Below, piece after piece: positions 10,306-20,686 of a stretch of 64,000 nt of DNA; the stretch's first letter is position 1; each line of letters starts with the position of its first letter. The stretch covers positions 1,364,001-1,428,000 of the forward strand of contig NZ_CP043761.1 of NCBI RefSeq assembly GCF_008386395.1. The letters are read 5' to 3'. The notes under the pieces were generated by a model that was not told the origin of the DNA, ran no database searches, and worked only from the letters and a program-made list of their open reading frames with translations. This DNA comes from Paenibacillus sp. 37. GTDB lineage: Bacteria > Bacillota > Bacilli > Paenibacillales > Paenibacillaceae. The translations under genes and the position numbers were made by a program.

Positions 10306-11214
10306 TCAATCGTGATAGTACAGTCGGAACAGGATATCCTGATTGTAGTTGCCGAATCCCTCGCCATATAAGGTAAGCCCGCCTACATGTTGAGCATCTT
10401 CCTCCACCGAAAGACGAAGAGTCCATTGGTTGCGTTCGACCGGGATATCTGCGAGTGTAATGTCGGATAGATGTTGTCCATCAATAAACGTACCCTCATG
10501 GGTAATTCGCAGTACCTTGAGCATGCCGTACTGATTGACACTGTCACTCCACCATTCCGGGGTGAACATGCCACGTCCGTTGCCTGAATCTCCAGGGCTT
10601 GTCCATTCCCCTAATCGGATGCCATTCAGCATGAATGTAATATCCGAGGGCCAATTTGGATTCACCGAAGGTGCTTCTGATCCGATCTCAAGGGACAATT
10701 CAATGGCATTGATCTGCTGTCCGGATAAGATATAGTTTGGAATTTTGTACTCCACAAACCCACGTCCAAACCATAAAATATGGGCATGCATCCGCTCAGG
10801 GTCGAGGAAATAACGAGGGTCATCATACTGACCGATAACATGATTGGACGTAGCCAGACCACATGTCGGATAGACGTCAAAGTGAGTATAGTGTCCCACA
10901 GGGACGGAAACCTCGTGCAGCTTGCGGGCAGTCCCGCTTTCCTGCGGCATGGAGATGCCAATCCAGTCTACAGCAAGGCTGTTCATTTTATGTGTACCGC
11001 CGTCTTTACGTATCATTTTGGACTGAATAATGCCCACATCCTGAAGTTTGCGGACATGCATGGTCACGATGGCACTACTCAGACCCAGTGAAGCAGCAAG
11101 GTCCTTCACATTCATCGGAGTCTCTGCAACAAGGCGGATGATCTGTAGACGGACTTCACTGGCAAGTGCTTCATATAGGGGTAGCCATTCGGCATCGGTA
11201 TTTGCTCTGATCAC
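10306..11214 (-). CDS. ArsR-type winged-helix regulator with unrecognised C-terminal domain (copy 1)
   Basis: A 302-residue regulator. Residues about 10-85 form an ArsR-type winged helix (LASEVRLQIIRL, then a recognition helix in LGLSSAIVTMHVRKL). This is much longer than usual ArsR proteins (about 100 residues): the remaining roughly 200 residues are an unrecognised domain rich in Gly, Trp, Pro and short hydrophobic stretches, with motifs PTCGLAT, DDPRYF, GSEAP, WTSPGD and PEWW. All of these recur in the paralogue at 38068-38985. It starts at GTG with GGAGG 7 bases upstream. It is divergent from the GH51 arabinofuranosidase gene, and the paralogue is divergent from an arabinanase gene, so I infer that both control arabinan genes and that the C-terminal domain senses a sugar. 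The usual metal-binding Cys cluster is not visible. Confidence 0.8.
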   Translation of the reverse strand: MIRANTDAEWLPLYEALASEVRLQIIRLVAETPMNVKDLAASLGLSSAIVTMHVRKLQDVGIIQSKMIRKDGGTHKMNSLAVDWIGISMPQESGTARKLHEVSVPVGHYTHFDVYPTCGLATSNHVIGQYDDPRYFLDPERMHAHILWFGRGFVEYKIPNYILSGQQINAIELSLEIGSEAPSVNPNWPSDITFMLNGIRLGEWTSPGDSGNGRGMFTPEWWSDSVNQYGMLKVLRITHEGTFIDGQHLSDITLADIPVERNQWTLRLSVEEDAQHVGGLTLYGEGFGNYNQDILFRLYYHD

Positions 11215-11307
11215 AGTTGTTCCTCCATTTTATCTGTATAGAATTAAGTTAAACATAAATTCAGTAAAAAGAATAACATTTTGCAAAATTCAGGTTGAAA
11301 TTAAGGC

Positions 11308-12899
<1,592 letters not shown>

Positions 12900-12921
12900 T
12901 GGTCAGAGTGTTTCTTGAATC

Positions 12922-12962
12922 AAAAAAAGCTGAGTGCGAGTTCATCGCATCCAGCTTTTTTT
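12922..12962 (+). terminator. Terminator after GH51 gene
   Basis: AAAAGCTG...CAGCTTTTTTT stem-loop with flanking A and T tracts; it may serve both this gene and the convergent MBL gene. Confidence 0.8.
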
Positions 12963-13014
12963 CGTTGTATTTATAGGGAAAGGAATGCATCGGAGGTGCG
13001 TACGCGCTTTCGCT

Positions 13015-13767
13015 TTAAAACTCAAAACTTTCGCCATCACGCGGAATGAGCACCTGACCATCCATCTGCTCGGATGCCAGATAAGTCGCAAGATCCGTAC
13101 GAGACATCATACAATGATTAATCGCATCCATGTGCACGGCGATGACATGAGCAGACGGCGCATGGCGCTTCACGGCTACAACGTCAGGCCCGTCCATTGT
13201 AATGGGATCACCCTCCAGGAAGCGTGCGCCTCCGGCATTCACAACAATGACATCAGGCGTATATTGACGAATGGCCTCAGCAGGTTCTTCACACCAGATG
13301 GTATCCCCAGCGATATAGGTGACGGGTTCCCCGTCTGCTTCAAGTACGAAACCGGACACGTTGCCCATACGTTCTCCGATTTCACCTGTACCATGATGCC
13401 CGGATGTACGGGCGAATCGGACAGAGTGATGCTCATGTTTTTCATCTACAGCTGTTACATTTGTGAATCCGGCACCCAAAAATACATTTTCATCCCCGGG
13501 CTGGCAGAACAGAGGAATGTCTTTATCAAGTTGTTTCGCTGCTGCTTCATCCCAGTGATCCGGATGGGTGTGTGTCACAATCAACAGATCCGGATTCAGG
13601 TAATCCGTTTCGGTTTCAGGCAGAGCTACTCTTGGATTACGTAACTCATTGGGTGTATTGGGGATTGCGGGGATGACTTCGGCGTCCATCAGCATTGGAT
13701 CAACGAGAATGTTAAGCCCTCCGTATTCCAGCCACAGTGTTGCATTGCGAATCAATTGAATTTTCAT
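13015..13767 (-). CDS. Metallo-beta-lactamase-fold hydrolase
   Basis: A 250-residue MBL-fold metal hydrolase. The HxHxDH motif is in VTHTHPDHWD; further metal ligands lie in SGHHG, in AGDT and in the late VHMDAINHC segment. The short N-terminus without a signal peptide and the overall pattern match UlaG/YtkL-like cytoplasmic hydrolases. The substrate cannot be read from the sequence. It is divergently transcribed from an Lrp/AsnC-type regulator 131 bases away, which may control it. AAGGAG lies upstream of the ATG. Confidence 0.85.
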   Translation of the reverse strand: MKIQLIRNATLWLEYGGLNILVDPMLMDAEVIPAIPNTPNELRNPRVALPETETDYLNPDLLIVTHTHPDHWDEAAAKQLDKDIPLFCQPGDENVFLGAGFTNVTAVDEKHEHHSVRFARTSGHHGTGEIGERMGNVSGFVLEADGEPVTYIAGDTIWCEEPAEAIRQYTPDVIVVNAGGARFLEGDPITMDGPDVVAVKRHAPSAHVIAVHMDAINHCMMSRTDLATYLASEQMDGQVLIPRDGESFEF

Positions 13768-13898
13768 TATATTTGCACTCCTTCGGGTTGTTTAATAGTA
13801 TTACCCTATATGGTATACAACCCGTTTAACGTAGTACATAACATGATGAATGGAATTAGGCTATGCTAATTTCACCGTGAAAGGATTGCTGAAGCAAG

Positions 13899-14330
13899 AT
13901 GAATGAAATGATAGATGACACGGATATCCGTATTTTGCAGATCCTGATTCAGGATGCCAAACGTTCTCACAAAGAGATCGGTGAACAGGTTCATCTCACG
14001 GGACAGGCCGTCGGTGCAAGAGTGCGGAAGCTGCAAGATCTGGGTGTGATTGAAGGGTATACGGTAAAATGGAACCCGGAACGCCTGGGCCTCGGCCTAC
14101 AGGCATTTGTCACGGTTTTCTTGAACTCCGGTGACAGACATGCTGCCTTTCGTACATTCATTGCTGATCGTAAGGACATCGTTGAAGTCCATCGCGTCAG
14201 CGGGGAAGGCTGTTATCTGATGAGAGTGCAGACCGGCACCACAGAGCAGCTTGGCCAACTGCTTGAAGCATTGCTACCTTACGGCAATTACAAAGTCAGC
14301 CTGTCCATAGGTGTAGAGAAATCACAGTGA
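13899..14330 (+). CDS. Lrp/AsnC-family transcriptional regulator
   Basis: A 143-residue regulator, the usual size for the family. An N-terminal helix-turn-helix (about 8-60: DIRILQILIQDAKRSHKEIG, then recognition helix LTGQAVGARVRKL) is followed by a RAM/AsnC ligand-binding domain (about 68-140) with the beta-alpha-beta pattern. Such proteins form octamers and respond to amino acids or related metabolites. It is divergent from the MBL hydrolase gene, so autoregulation and control of that gene are plausible. AAAGGA lies about 13 bases before the first ATG; the ATG three codons later is an alternative start. Confidence 0.88.
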   Translation: MNEMIDDTDIRILQILIQDAKRSHKEIGEQVHLTGQAVGARVRKLQDLGVIEGYTVKWNPERLGLGLQAFVTVFLNSGDRHAAFRTFIADRKDIVEVHRVSGEGCYLMRVQTGTTEQLGQLLEALLPYGNYKVSLSIGVEKSQ

Positions 14331-14364
14331 TATGTGGGGAGCTTGTCCTCATCCATCCCGGTAC

Positions 14365-14865
14365 TCAACGATCCTGCTTCTGTTCTTGCAAAGTCTCCTG
14401 AAGAAAAGTCACAGCCTGGTTCAGCTCTTTTTTGCTCAGCAGATGATCTGTCTGAATATGAGAACGTGTGCCGTCCTTCAGGAACAGAACGATCATGGGA
14501 GAAGCAGACAGGAGCCACTTGCTGCGGGCAGGTGAGGCGAGTTCAACTTTGCGAATCTGGCTCCAAGAAATCTTCCGTTTGCCCATGCTCAACACATCAT
14601 CATTCCAGGATAACAACACGGCAGGGGTTCTGGTTAGTCGTGACACAAACATGAAGAATAGTGGTCCAATCAACCACATACCCAGTACGGCTGCGATGAA
14701 ATAGTATATCGTCTCAAGTCTTTCGGCTTGTCCGTCCACGATGATCCATAATAAGCTCACGCACAAGAGAAGGAACAGGAAGCATAAACTTCCTTTCCAT
14801 AGAGCTGTGCTGCGTCGGTAACGAATCTGCTGATGGTCACGCTTGGGTGTTTCGGGTTGATGCAT
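14365..14865 (-). CDS. Membrane protein with two TM helices and PH-like tail
   Basis: A 166-residue protein I cannot name. Two adjacent TM helices (about 24-46 and 52-76) are followed by a soluble part of about 90 residues (LLSWNDDVLSMGKRKISWSQ, IRKVEL, IVLFLKDG). Its alternating strand pattern resembles the PH-like domains of small Firmicute membrane proteins (YdbS-like or STM3941-like). It has a strong AGGAGG ribosome binding site. It lies downstream of the ABC exporter pair on the same strand, with a gap of about 160 bases. Its function is unknown. Confidence 0.7.
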   Translation of the reverse strand: MHQPETPKRDHQQIRYRRSTALWKGSLCFLFLLLCVSLLWIIVDGQAERLETIYYFIAAVLGMWLIGPLFFMFVSRLTRTPAVLLSWNDDVLSMGKRKISWSQIRKVELASPARSKWLLSASPMIVLFLKDGTRSHIQTDHLLSKKELNQAVTFLQETLQEQKQDR

Positions 14866-15024
14866 AGATGTTCCTCCTAATTAACAATGCTGATCGATAT
14901 GCCAAACGTGCCGCCTGCATAAGCAGAGCGGCATGTTCAACGTTATTGGCTATAACACAGAAGACAGACTCAGATGAATTCATTAGCCCGATCTATAGTT
15001 TAACACGAACTTAATTCAGGTCCA

Positions 15025-16842
15025 TTACCCTGATATAGCTGAATTTTTACCTGCATCACGCGCATGCGTGTACAGATCGGCATATACGCCTTGAGCTTCA
15101 ATCAGCTCCTGGTGTGGCCCTTCCTCCACAATCTCACCATTCTCCATCACCAGAATTCGATCGGCATGCATCACCGTGGACAGACGATGGGCAATGACAA
15201 TGGTGGTGCGTCCCTGGGATACCGATTCCAGCGCCTGCTGCACAAGCTGTTCCGTGTGTGAGTCCAGATTGGCGGTTGCCTCATCCAAGATGAGCACTCG
15301 GGGCTGGAACACAACGATCCGGGCAAACGATATCAACTGCCGCTCCCCGGCGGACAGCCCGCTTCCGCGTTCAGACAGATGTGTATCATATCCTTGTGAC
15401 AAACGCGAAATCATGGCATGTGCTCCGACAAAACGGCAGGCTTCAATTGCCTGCTCTCGCGTAATATCCTCACGAAACATTCTCACATTATCAATAATGG
15501 AACCGGAGAACAGGAATGGTTCCTGTTGAATTAGACCCACAATCCGATGAAGTTTGGCCTGCGGCAGATGCCTAATATCGGTACCATCAATTTCGATACT
15601 GCCCTTGTCTACATCGTAGAAGCGATTGAGCAGGGAGATCAGGGTGCTTTTGCCAGCGCCCGTTGTGCCCACAATACCTACCATTTCACCCGGATAGAGG
15701 TGCAGATTCATATGCTGGATCAGGGGCCGATCTGCCCGATAACCAAAAGACACATCATTAAAATCAATCTGGCCCATCACGTTCCGAGGTTCAAGCGAAG
15801 AGGCCATCATAGGCTCAGGATCGGCAACTTCAGGCCGCGTATTCAGAATGTTCCAGATGCGATCCATGGATACGGTGGTGGACTGGAATGTATTCCACTG
15901 CATCGTAATCTGGTTAATGGGTTGGAAGAACTGACGAATATAGCTGATAAACGCATACAATACCCCGACTTGCAGAGACTCACCCAGTACGGCGCGACCT
16001 CCAAGCCAGACCATCATGACCAGTGCCGCATTGCCAAGGATATCAAAGGTCCGGTTGAATATGACATTGGAGCGGGCTTGAGCAATGTTGGCTTTCAGAT
16101 GGAGCGCATTTTGTTCCGAGAAACGTTTCTTCTGTTCTTCTTCCTGGTGAAAAGCCTGAATCAGGAACATGCCGGACAAGTTTTCCGCCGTAAATGCGAT
16201 CAAACGGGAAAGACGGGTACGGGCATTCTGATAGGCTTTCCGCAGTCGGCTACGAAATAATACCGCAACCACAGCAATGACAGGCAGGACGATGAGGGAG
16301 TAACCCGCCAGCACAGGATCAAGTTGGAACATAAAGACGATAATGAGCACCAGCATCATACCATCTCGAATCAGACTGAGTAGGACTTGGGTGAAAAAGC
16401 TGCTGATGGTCTCCGTATCACTGGATACGTTCGTAACCAGACTCCCGATATGGAAACGGTCAAAGAAGGACATGGACATCTTGGAGATATGTTTGAACAG
16501 GTCCTTTCTAATCCGGGATACAATGTTCTGTCCCACATGCTGCAACAGATTATTCTGGATATAGGTAAAAATAAAACTGATGACAGCCAGCCCAAGAAAG
16601 ATGGCTGCGAGCTGAACGAGAAAGCCCACGCTGGTCTGGCCTACGGCCAGATGATCATCGATGGCGATCTTCACCAGATAGGGTTGCAGCAGATCTGCCG
16701 ATATGCCAAGCAGTGAGCAGAAGAAGATACCGGCAAAAGCCCATTTATGCGGTTTGGCGTATGCCATCATCGCTTTAAACGAAGTTCGTTTACTTTGATC
16801 GGCCTCTGCATCTGGGTGAAGTTCAGCGTTAGCGTTAGACAT
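15025..16842 (-). CDS. ABC exporter half-transporter, catalytically complete subunit
   Basis: A 605-residue TMD-NBD half-transporter of the multidrug/lipid type (BmrD/YheH-like). Six TM helices occupy about 40-330 and the nucleotide-binding domain about 360-600: Walker A GTTGAGKST, signature LSAGERQL, Walker B VLILDEATANLD with the catalytic Glu, and H-loop IAHRLST. The start at 16842 has a strong AGGAGG and overlaps the end of the upstream half-transporter by 8 bases, so translation is probably coupled. Together the two would form a heterodimeric exporter; the substrate is unknown. Confidence 0.93.
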   Translation of the reverse strand: MSNANAELHPDAEADQSKRTSFKAMMAYAKPHKWAFAGIFFCSLLGISADLLQPYLVKIAIDDHLAVGQTSVGFLVQLAAIFLGLAVISFIFTYIQNNLLQHVGQNIVSRIRKDLFKHISKMSMSFFDRFHIGSLVTNVSSDTETISSFFTQVLLSLIRDGMMLVLIIVFMFQLDPVLAGYSLIVLPVIAVVAVLFRSRLRKAYQNARTRLSRLIAFTAENLSGMFLIQAFHQEEEQKKRFSEQNALHLKANIAQARSNVIFNRTFDILGNAALVMMVWLGGRAVLGESLQVGVLYAFISYIRQFFQPINQITMQWNTFQSTTVSMDRIWNILNTRPEVADPEPMMASSLEPRNVMGQIDFNDVSFGYRADRPLIQHMNLHLYPGEMVGIVGTTGAGKSTLISLLNRFYDVDKGSIEIDGTDIRHLPQAKLHRIVGLIQQEPFLFSGSIIDNVRMFREDITREQAIEACRFVGAHAMISRLSQGYDTHLSERGSGLSAGERQLISFARIVVFQPRVLILDEATANLDSHTEQLVQQALESVSQGRTTIVIAHRLSTVMHADRILVMENGEIVEEGPHQELIEAQGVYADLYTHARDAGKNSAISG

Positions 16843-18577
16843 GATGTAATCCCTCCTCCTGCAAACGGTAGGTGGCCGCATATAACCCCTTGGCAGCCAT
16901 CAACTGCGCATGTGTTCCCTGCTCAGCGACTCGCCCTTCATCCAGAACGATGATATCGTCTGCATGACGGACCGCGCTGATGCGATGAGAGATGATCAAT
17001 GTGGTTTTGCCCTTGCCGATCTCGCGCAAACTGCGCAGAATACCACTCTCGGTGACAGCATCAACTGCGCTCATACTGTCATCCAGAATAAGTAACTGTG
17101 CTTGTTTGATCAGTCCTCTTGCAAGGCTGGTTCGCTGACGTTGTCCACCAGACAGGGTGAGTCCGCGTTCGCCAAGCCGTGTATCGAAGCGATCAGGAAA
17201 ACGGACAATATTGTCATAGATCATGGCTTGACGTGCACTATGTTCCACCGTATCCAACGATACTTCCCGGTCGCTGAATGCGATGTTATCCCGGATGGTG
17301 GTGCTAAACAGGAAGCCATCCTGAGGGACATAGGCGATGCGCGATCTCAGACTTTCCAGCGACAGCTGCCGAATATCGGTGCCATTGATGCGGATTGTTC
17401 CTTCAGGTGGTTCATATGTACGCAGCAATAGCTTAACGAGGGTACTTTTACCTGAGCCGGTCTTGCCTACAATACCCACCGTTCGCCCGGCACGAATATG
17501 GAGTTGAATGTTTTTGAGAGCAGGAGATGAACTGCCAGGATAGGAGAAGGTTAGATTCTCCATGGTGATATCTTGTACGGTATGGAGCGCTGTGGCTTCG
17601 GGAAGTTCACGCACATCCGCTACTTCGCTGAGCAGGTCATTCACCCGCTCCAGTGATGCGCCTGAGCGCTGAACGGTATTAATAACATTGCCGATCTGTT
17701 GAAGCGGTCCCATGATCATGCGCAGATATAAGGTTAAGGCGACAAAACTCCCGAGTGTAATAGAATTCTGCATGGTCATAATACCTCCGACAAGCAGAGA
17801 AACGACCAATGAGATAGCTCCCAGCAGCGGGAGCAAAGCCTGAAACAACGAAGACAGACGAACCAGACGAAGCTGTTTGCTCTTAATTGCATCGACGGTG
17901 GTTCCAAAGCGTGCACGAGCACTGTCTTCGATGGCAAACGTCTTGGTTACGCGAATGCCACCCAGCTGCTCTTCTGCCGATTCCGTCATGGTAGCAAGAG
18001 CTTCCTGCACGTCGCGAGAGCGCTTGCGAATCCGTGGACCAAAAAACACGACCAGAAATGGAATCGCCAGCAAAGGAACAACACTGATTAGAATGAGCGT
18101 CAACGGAATCCCGCTAAGCAGCATCATGACAATGCAGGACAACAGCAGGAAGGTGGCATTGGTCATGAGCGTCACACCATTGGATATCGCTTCACGTACG
18201 GAAGTAACGTCATTCATGACATAACTCAGCAGTTTTCCGTTTCCTTGTTTGGAGAAATAATGTTCGCTAAGTTCGGAAAACTTACTGAATATACGCTCAC
18301 GCGTCATGAATTCGAAGCGTCGACCGAGCTTCATAATCATGAATTGCCCGGTACCGAACAGCAGATTATACCCGATGGCAATAGCCAGAAGGGACAGGCT
18401 GTACTTTACGACTGTCTGCATCTGAAGTGTGTTCTGCATCAACTGATCCGTGAAGCTGCCGAGTATGCGGGGCAAGGATGCTTGCCCGACATTGGAGGCG
18501 ATGATCAGAAGAACAGCAACCAGATAAACAGGCCAGTTCGACACAACATAACCGCGAAGTAATCCTTTCTTGGACAT
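16835..18577 (-). CDS. ABC exporter half-transporter with degenerate ATPase site
   Basis: A 580-residue TMD-NBD half-transporter (BmrC/YheI-like). It has six TM helices, Walker A GKTGSGKST, signature LSGGQRQR and Walker B LLILDDSMSAVD, where the catalytic Glu is replaced by Asp. That change marks the degenerate-site subunit in heterodimeric exporters such as BmrC/BmrD and TM287/288, while the downstream partner keeps DEAT. AAAGGAG stands 8-9 bases before the ATG. It is the first gene of the two-gene operon, transcribed from the promoter at 18728-18756. Confidence 0.93.
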   Translation of the reverse strand: MSKKGLLRGYVVSNWPVYLVAVLLIIASNVGQASLPRILGSFTDQLMQNTLQMQTVVKYSLSLLAIAIGYNLLFGTGQFMIMKLGRRFEFMTRERIFSKFSELSEHYFSKQGNGKLLSYVMNDVTSVREAISNGVTLMTNATFLLLSCIVMMLLSGIPLTLILISVVPLLAIPFLVVFFGPRIRKRSRDVQEALATMTESAEEQLGGIRVTKTFAIEDSARARFGTTVDAIKSKQLRLVRLSSLFQALLPLLGAISLVVSLLVGGIMTMQNSITLGSFVALTLYLRMIMGPLQQIGNVINTVQRSGASLERVNDLLSEVADVRELPEATALHTVQDITMENLTFSYPGSSSPALKNIQLHIRAGRTVGIVGKTGSGKSTLVKLLLRTYEPPEGTIRINGTDIRQLSLESLRSRIAYVPQDGFLFSTTIRDNIAFSDREVSLDTVEHSARQAMIYDNIVRFPDRFDTRLGERGLTLSGGQRQRTSLARGLIKQAQLLILDDSMSAVDAVTESGILRSLREIGKGKTTLIISHRISAVRHADDIIVLDEGRVAEQGTHAQLMAAKGLYAATYRLQEEGLHHV

Positions 18578-18727
18578 AAGCTTTGTTCTCCTTTTGTTAT
18601 AGGTGAAGTCAGTTCAGCAGGTGGAGTCAAGAAAAGGGCCGACACCTGTTATTAGCGCGTCGTGCCCTCTTACTGTATGCGATCTAGTTCGTTGTTTATC
18701 CGTCATCCGATAGATTTCTCTATTCTT

Positions 18728-18794
18728 ATTTTTGCGCTAATCCGATGGGATGTCAACGAAGCCAGTTAGCAAACCGTAGGTGAATCGGATTAGC
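18728..18794 (-). promoter_or_regulatory. Promoter of ABC exporter operon inside an inverted repeat
   Basis: On the minus strand TTGACA (18751-18756), a 17-base spacer and AAAAAT (18728-18733) make a good SigA promoter about 150 bases upstream of the exporter start. An 11-bp perfect inverted repeat, GCTAATCCGAT (18736-18746) and ATCGGATTAGC (18784-18794), has one arm in the promoter spacer and the other upstream of the -35. Its position suits an operator, possibly bound by a drug- or stress-responsive regulator. The rest of the 360-base gap to the SLH gene shows nothing else clear. Confidence 0.6.
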
Positions 18795-18938
18795 TACGAC
18801 GGAGAAGAGTTCTATGCCGTGTTCCCGTGTTGTATTCACCACATGTCGAAATTACTGAAACATTTTCTGAGGGTATCCCGTCTGTAGGAATGAAGAGGTA
18901 AAAAATAGGCTTTACTAATCATATGGAGGTGCCAGGAA

Positions 18939-19862
18939 ATGAAACATAAAAAAGGATTGGCTGCAACGCTTGCACTCTGCGTTTCTTTGACAGCAGGAGG
19001 TGCATCGGTATTTGCTTTTACAGATGTGAAGGATGAAGGTCAGAAGTCGGTTGTGGATTCATTGAAATCAAAAGGCATTGTTAACGGAGTAACAGCGGAT
19101 CTGTTCCGTCCAGATCTTGCATTGTCCGAGCCTCAGGGTGTTCAACTGATTGTGAACGCATTTGGTCTAAAAAATGAATTTGCGGAAGCATCCGCTCAGA
19201 ATAAAATCAGTCCGGATACGTGGTATGCCGATGCGGTGCAGGCCGCTACTCAGAATGGACTGTCCATTCCGGTTGAAGTGAACCCACAGGGCAAGATGAC
19301 GCGTGAACTGTTTGTCATTTTGCTACATGAAGGGATTAACACAACCGGGAATTATCCGGTCATCATGAAGTATAATCTTGTTAAGGACGAAAATAAAATC
19401 GGTAAGGACGCCATATCTGCAGTCCAGAACCTGCTGAACATGAACATCATTGAACTGGATAAGGACGGGAATTTCCGTCCAGATCAGTCGCTTACCCGTA
19501 TGGAGGCTGCAAGCATGATCTTTAATGCACTCGAATTTGTGGATAAACACGGCAATGGCGGCTCAGCAGAGCCAACTCCAACCAATCCAGGTGAAGGCCA
19601 ACAAGCGATTGTACCTGAAGTAACAACGACCAAGGTTGATGACAAAACAACCAAAGTTAAACTTAGTGCTGAAATGCCGCACCCTGGTTATGGATTGAAG
19701 ATTGATGATGTGAAATTGGAGAAGGATGGACGCGCCATCGTGCTCTATTCCATTATTCAACCTGATCCAGACATGATGTATCCGATGGTTATCACAAATG
19801 TGACTGCAGAAACGGATATTCCAACAGGCTATACAGCAGAAGCTCAACCTTCTGGTAAGTAA
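18939..19862 (+). CDS. SLH-domain surface protein with PrcB-like C-terminus
   Basis: A 307-residue exported protein. A signal peptide (about 1-26, ending SVFAF) is followed by three SLH-like repeats (about 27-80, 90-145 and 155-207; see FTDVKDEG and NFRPDQSLTRMEAASMIFNA), a short Thr/Pro/Gly linker, and a C-terminal beta-rich domain (about 225-300; PGYGLKIDDVKLEKDGRAIV) resembling the PrcB C-terminal domain of Treponema protease complexes. SLH repeats usually bind pyruvylated wall polymers. The canonical TRAE motif is degenerate (TRME, TREL, SEPQ), so wall binding may be weak. GGAGGTG precedes the ATG. It is a single-gene unit with its own terminator. Confidence 0.85.
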   Translation: MKHKKGLAATLALCVSLTAGGASVFAFTDVKDEGQKSVVDSLKSKGIVNGVTADLFRPDLALSEPQGVQLIVNAFGLKNEFAEASAQNKISPDTWYADAVQAATQNGLSIPVEVNPQGKMTRELFVILLHEGINTTGNYPVIMKYNLVKDENKIGKDAISAVQNLLNMNIIELDKDGNFRPDQSLTRMEAASMIFNALEFVDKHGNGGSAEPTPTNPGEGQQAIVPEVTTTKVDDKTTKVKLSAEMPHPGYGLKIDDVKLEKDGRAIVLYSIIQPDPDMMYPMVITNVTAETDIPTGYTAEAQPSGK

Positions 19863-19913
19863 ATTCACTGCAAACCCTACAACTGAACATGGTTAAAACG
19901 GATGTGTATCTTC

Positions 19914-19951
19914 AAAACGACTCTCCATACATGTATGGAGAGTCGTTTTTT
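19914..19951 (+). terminator. Terminator after SLH gene
   Basis: Perfect stem AACGACTCTCCATAC / GTATGGAGAGTCGTT with a very short loop, followed by six T. Confidence 0.9.
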
Positions 19952-20686
19952 ATTTGAATTGAAACTGTATCCAGGTTTTCATATGATCATTTATATTACA
20001 TTTAGTGTGATTAATTCTGTCATTTTTTATGAATGAAATGGATATCTGCTTAGGATATAAAGCCAGTTCGTGTTAGCGGAATGGCTTTTTTTAATGGTCT
20101 TTTCCGAAATATCTACTGTTTTCAGATTCCAGACATTGTGCAAAATCTACATATATGATTCCATATTTCCAGTGTTTATAAGCGTTTATGTATCCTAAAG
20201 CCAAAGATAAAAACAACATATATACGAAAGAGGGAGGAGAAATATAGAATAAAGGCAAGCCATTACAGGCTTGTAATGTGCAAGAGGTTTATGATAGATA
20301 ATATTACATTGTATCACGTCGGTAAAACCTTGAAACCTGCAAACCTTAGAATTCAGTATGAAGGCTGTAGACATCAATACCGTGTCCCATGCGTATATGT
20401 GGGTTTTGACTTTAAGGTCTGTTTTCTAACCTAAGTTCGGATCTGACATCTTTCAAGTTCATGTGATGAAACTTTCAATGACAACTACAGGAGGGAAATA
20501 GGTCAAATTCTACATGTTTTACAACCCTGAAATGACAATGACAAGCTGGCAACAAAAGTGTAAACCCCCGTTGTAACAGCATATTCCGTGATTTTAGAAG
20601 TGAAGATTGAAATGGCATATTTACGGATTAGGCAATGAACCATAAACTCGGTATGTAAGCGTTACCAAAAAAGGAGGAAACAACTG
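19952..20686 (+). other. Long non-coding region upstream of sugar importer
   Basis: About 735 bases with no credible gene. A weak terminator-like hairpin sits at 20059-20092 (AAAGCCA/TGGCTTT, then seven T). CAAGCC/GGCTTG forms a small hairpin at 20256-20273. Two purine-rich ribosome-binding-like tracts (near 20231 and 20489) are not followed by an open frame. A CcpA site is at 20654-20667. The region probably holds the promoter and leader of the importer operon, but I cannot place the promoter with confidence. Confidence 0.45.
20654..20667 (+). promoter_or_regulatory. cre site (CcpA) of importer operon
   Basis: TGTAAGCGTTACCA fits the cre consensus TGWAARCGYTWNCW at every position. It ends 4 bases before the AAGGAGG of the first permease gene and 20 bases before its ATG, so CcpA bound here would act as a roadblock to elongating polymerase. 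This is consistent with carbon catabolite repression of the operon. Confidence 0.8.

Noticed and set aside
12934..13644. 236-codon plus-strand open frame over the MBL hydrolase gene
   Set aside because: The minus-strand gene has all MBL motifs; the plus frame is its shadow.
20195..20377. 60-codon minus-strand open frame in the importer upstream region
   Set aside because: No ribosome binding site, biased composition, no family pattern.
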